This document shows, piece by piece, positions 34,077 through 35,299 of a stretch of 35,299 bases of DNA. The first letter of the stretch is position 1, and each line of letters begins with the position of its first letter. The DNA lies in contig DATFLY010000092.1 in assembly GCA_035267185.1 (NCBI GenBank), positions 1 to 35,299 on the forward strand, in the 5' to 3' direction. The notes under the pieces were generated by a model, which did no database searches, was not told the origin of the DNA, and saw only the letters and a list, made by a program, of their open reading frames with translations. This DNA is from JAUIBE01 sp035267185 (lineage in GTDB: Bacteria > Pseudomonadota > Gammaproteobacteria > Xanthomonadales > SZUA-36). The translations under genes were made by a program, and so were the position numbers.

Positions 34077-34469
34077 TCAGGGATTTGAGGTTTGACACGG
34101 ACTTGGGCTGCAAACGGCCACACTGTCTGCATTATCAATCAGAAGCACCAGCGCAGCCACTCCCAGAACACCCATCAGTATTCCGGTCCAGTTGGTATTG
34201 CTTTCTCCGCTCTTTTCTACTTTCAACTCCTTCATATTTTCATAGGCATAAAAACCCGGCTTTCCACCCAGGCCGGTTTCAGTTATATCGGTGACACGGA
34301 ATTCTGCTTTTTGATTGTCCAGTGTGGTGACTTTAACCAGGCTACCGTAATCGATCCCCCTTGGCGGCGAATTTTGCATCGCACCTTCGACGCTCACCGT
34401 CTGCATCGAGGCGCAAGCTGCCAGGTTGAAAACCAGGACGGCCAGCAGGTACCTGGAAATGAGCTTCAC
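34077..34469 (-). CDS. Lipoprotein translationally coupled to the oxygenase gene
   Basis: This is a 130-residue protein of unknown role. Starting at GTG 34469 gives a good lipoprotein signal peptide with lipobox LAAC (Cys19) and leaves one base after the TGA of the oxygenase gene (TGA-A-GTG), a typical coupled arrangement. The longer start at ATG 34514 would overlap that gene by 44 bp and spoil the signal peptide. A beta domain (LVKVTTLDNQKAEFRVTDI) is followed by a C-terminal hydrophobic helix (GILMGVLGVAALVLLI) and a short Cys-containing tail. Confidence 0.78.
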   Translation of the reverse strand: MKLISRYLLAVLVFNLAACASMQTVSVEGAMQNSPPRGIDYGSLVKVTTLDNQKAEFRVTDITETGLGGKPGFYAYENMKELKVEKSGESNTNWTGILMGVLGVAALVLLIDNADSVAVCSPSPCQTSNP

Positions 34470-34470
34470 T

Positions 34471-35097
34471 TCAGCCCGAGACCTGTTTCGGATCAGGGGC
34501 AGAATCCGGAGCATTTACGGCGACCGTATCGGGCTTCAGGAAGTTAATCCATCCCGTGATGATCATTTTTTCATGACTCTTGGAGACCACGCCTTTATGC
34601 ATATGAGTCAGGTCGCTGGGCCAGAGCAGCAAATCGCCCTTGACACAGTCGGTCACCAACTCCTGGTGCGGAAACTCTGTTCCACCACCTGGTGTATCGG
34701 TCAGGTACATCATCCAGACCAGTGCACGAGTACAGTAGTAGTAGCGATCGCGTTCACAGTGGATGGCAGGGTAGCCACCACCCTTTGGATACCACTGGAT
34801 ATTTGCTACTTCCGATAATCCAAGTGCACCCATCCCTTTGGCGCCAGGGTCGTAAAAGTACTTCTGCACATATTCATCCACGTGCCGGGTCAGAATCTGA
34901 AAAAAGGGCTCGAAATAGCGGAACATGTTCACCGGGATACTGATATCCAGGGAGTCCTTCATACTCTTGTCTATCCGATGATCGTCCCCGACCCTGCCCG
35001 CCTGGGCAAATCGCTTGTTCTTTTCAAAGAACGCGATGATCTTGTCGCAGACCGCATGATCAACCTTGTAGGTCTGGATGAATGTTTCCTGTGACAT
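34471..35097 (-). CDS. Prolyl-4-hydroxylase-like 2OG-Fe(II) oxygenase
   Basis: This is a 208-residue protein with the double-stranded beta-helix of the 2OG-Fe(II) oxygenases. The first iron ligands appear as His113 with Glu115 in AIHCERD (H-x-E in place of the usual H-x-D), the distal ligand is His167 in THMHKGVV, and Lys177 occupies the position of the 2OG-binding basic residue. GGGTEFPHQELVTDCVKGDLLLWPS is the typical P4H region, in two pieces. The H-x-E site makes hydroxylase activity less certain. ATG at 35097 is the start. It is upstream of and coupled to the lipoprotein. Confidence 0.85.
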   Translation of the reverse strand: MSQETFIQTYKVDHAVCDKIIAFFEKNKRFAQAGRVGDDHRIDKSMKDSLDISIPVNMFRYFEPFFQILTRHVDEYVQKYFYDPGAKGMGALGLSEVANIQWYPKGGGYPAIHCERDRYYYCTRALVWMMYLTDTPGGGTEFPHQELVTDCVKGDLLLWPSDLTHMHKGVVSKSHEKMIITGWINFLKPDTVAVNAPDSAPDPKQVSG

Positions 35098-35237
35098 GTT
35101 TGATTCTCAATTCGTTCTGAATGCGATTTCTGTCAATGATAATGCCCTCCAGTTCGGGATCACAGCAACAAAACTGATTCAGATCAACATCAGCACTCAT
35201 CCGCTCCGTTTCTTGTCGCTCATTTGTGACGGTTGCC

Positions 35238-35246
35238 TGTTAGAAT
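35238..35246 (+). promoter_or_regulatory. Extended -10 promoter of the right-edge gene
   Basis: TGTTAGAAT gives TG, one base and TAGAAT, a good extended -10. Transcription would begin near 35253, about 25 bases before the ATG at 35277. No strong -35 is seen. Confidence 0.45.
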
Positions 35247-35276
35247 TGGCCCTTACCCTGTATCGACAAAACTTCA

Positions 35277-35299
35277 ATGACCAAAACCTCCCGCCTCTT
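35277..35299 (+). CDS. Start of a gene cut by the right edge
   Basis: ATG at 35277 begins a frame reading MTKTSRL to the window end. It lies 30 bases downstream of an extended -10 element (35238-35246), which is why I think it is a real start. Seven complete codons are too few to name the product. Confidence 0.4.

Overview
The window looks like a stretch of a Gammaproteobacterium chromosome. The case rests on a PbpG-type D,D-endopeptidase, a YajL-like DJ-1 protein, a CPXCG cysteine-rich protein, an RND pump operon, an M13 peptidase lipoprotein and many lipobox signal peptides. Placement below class is a guess; the abundance of secreted hydrolases, TPR/TonB-C proteins and 2-oxoglutarate oxygenases resembles marine lineages such as Woeseiaceae or Chromatiales relatives. 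I saw no rRNA, tRNA, CRISPR array, integrase or transposase gene.

Region 1 (1-10341, all minus strand) is the most unusual part. It is a tightly packed operon of at least nine genes that runs off the left edge. In transcription order it encodes: a periplasmic TPR protein ending in a TonB-C-like domain; a very Gly/Ser-rich lipoprotein; an unrecognised periplasmic protein; a membrane-anchored TPR protein; a membrane-anchored protein with about five PEGA repeats and an FGE/SUMF1-like domain lacking the catalytic cysteines; a small acidic secreted protein; a MotA/TolQ/ExbB-family channel protein; an actin/Hsp70-like (ASKHA) protein; and a vWA protein whose N-terminal membrane helix carries an Asp like that of ExbD/TolR/MotB. 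Three gene pairs overlap by 4 bp and the other gaps are 3-22 bp. I infer an ion-driven envelope complex that I cannot match to a named system. A paralogue of its first gene lies alone at 25257-26552.

Region 2 (10490-17358) holds housekeeping and stress genes: a CPXCG protein, a CBS-pair protein next to a Bacteroidota-type uracil phosphoribosyltransferase, a small lipoprotein, a DJ-1/YajL protein, and an RND efflux operon (adaptor then permease) with a clear terminator.

Region 3 (17712-31844) is a mosaic of secreted enzymes and oxygenases: an M13 metallopeptidase lipoprotein, a YkgJ-type Cys-cluster protein, a PqqD-like protein paired with a CocE/S15 hydrolase and divergent from a PhyH-type dioxygenase, an MscS channel, the TPR/TonB-C paralogue, a JmjC-cupin oxygenase coupled to an exported epoxide-hydrolase-like enzyme, and an SLC13-type transporter with four TrkA-C domains.

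Region 4 (31845-35299) contains a probable MITE-like element of about 255 bp, with inverted terminal repeats and internal hairpins, that reaches into the 3' end of a tandem-GNAT gene. It is followed by pbpG, a lipoprotein translationally coupled to a 2OG-Fe(II) oxygenase, and the first codons of a plus-strand gene at the right edge.
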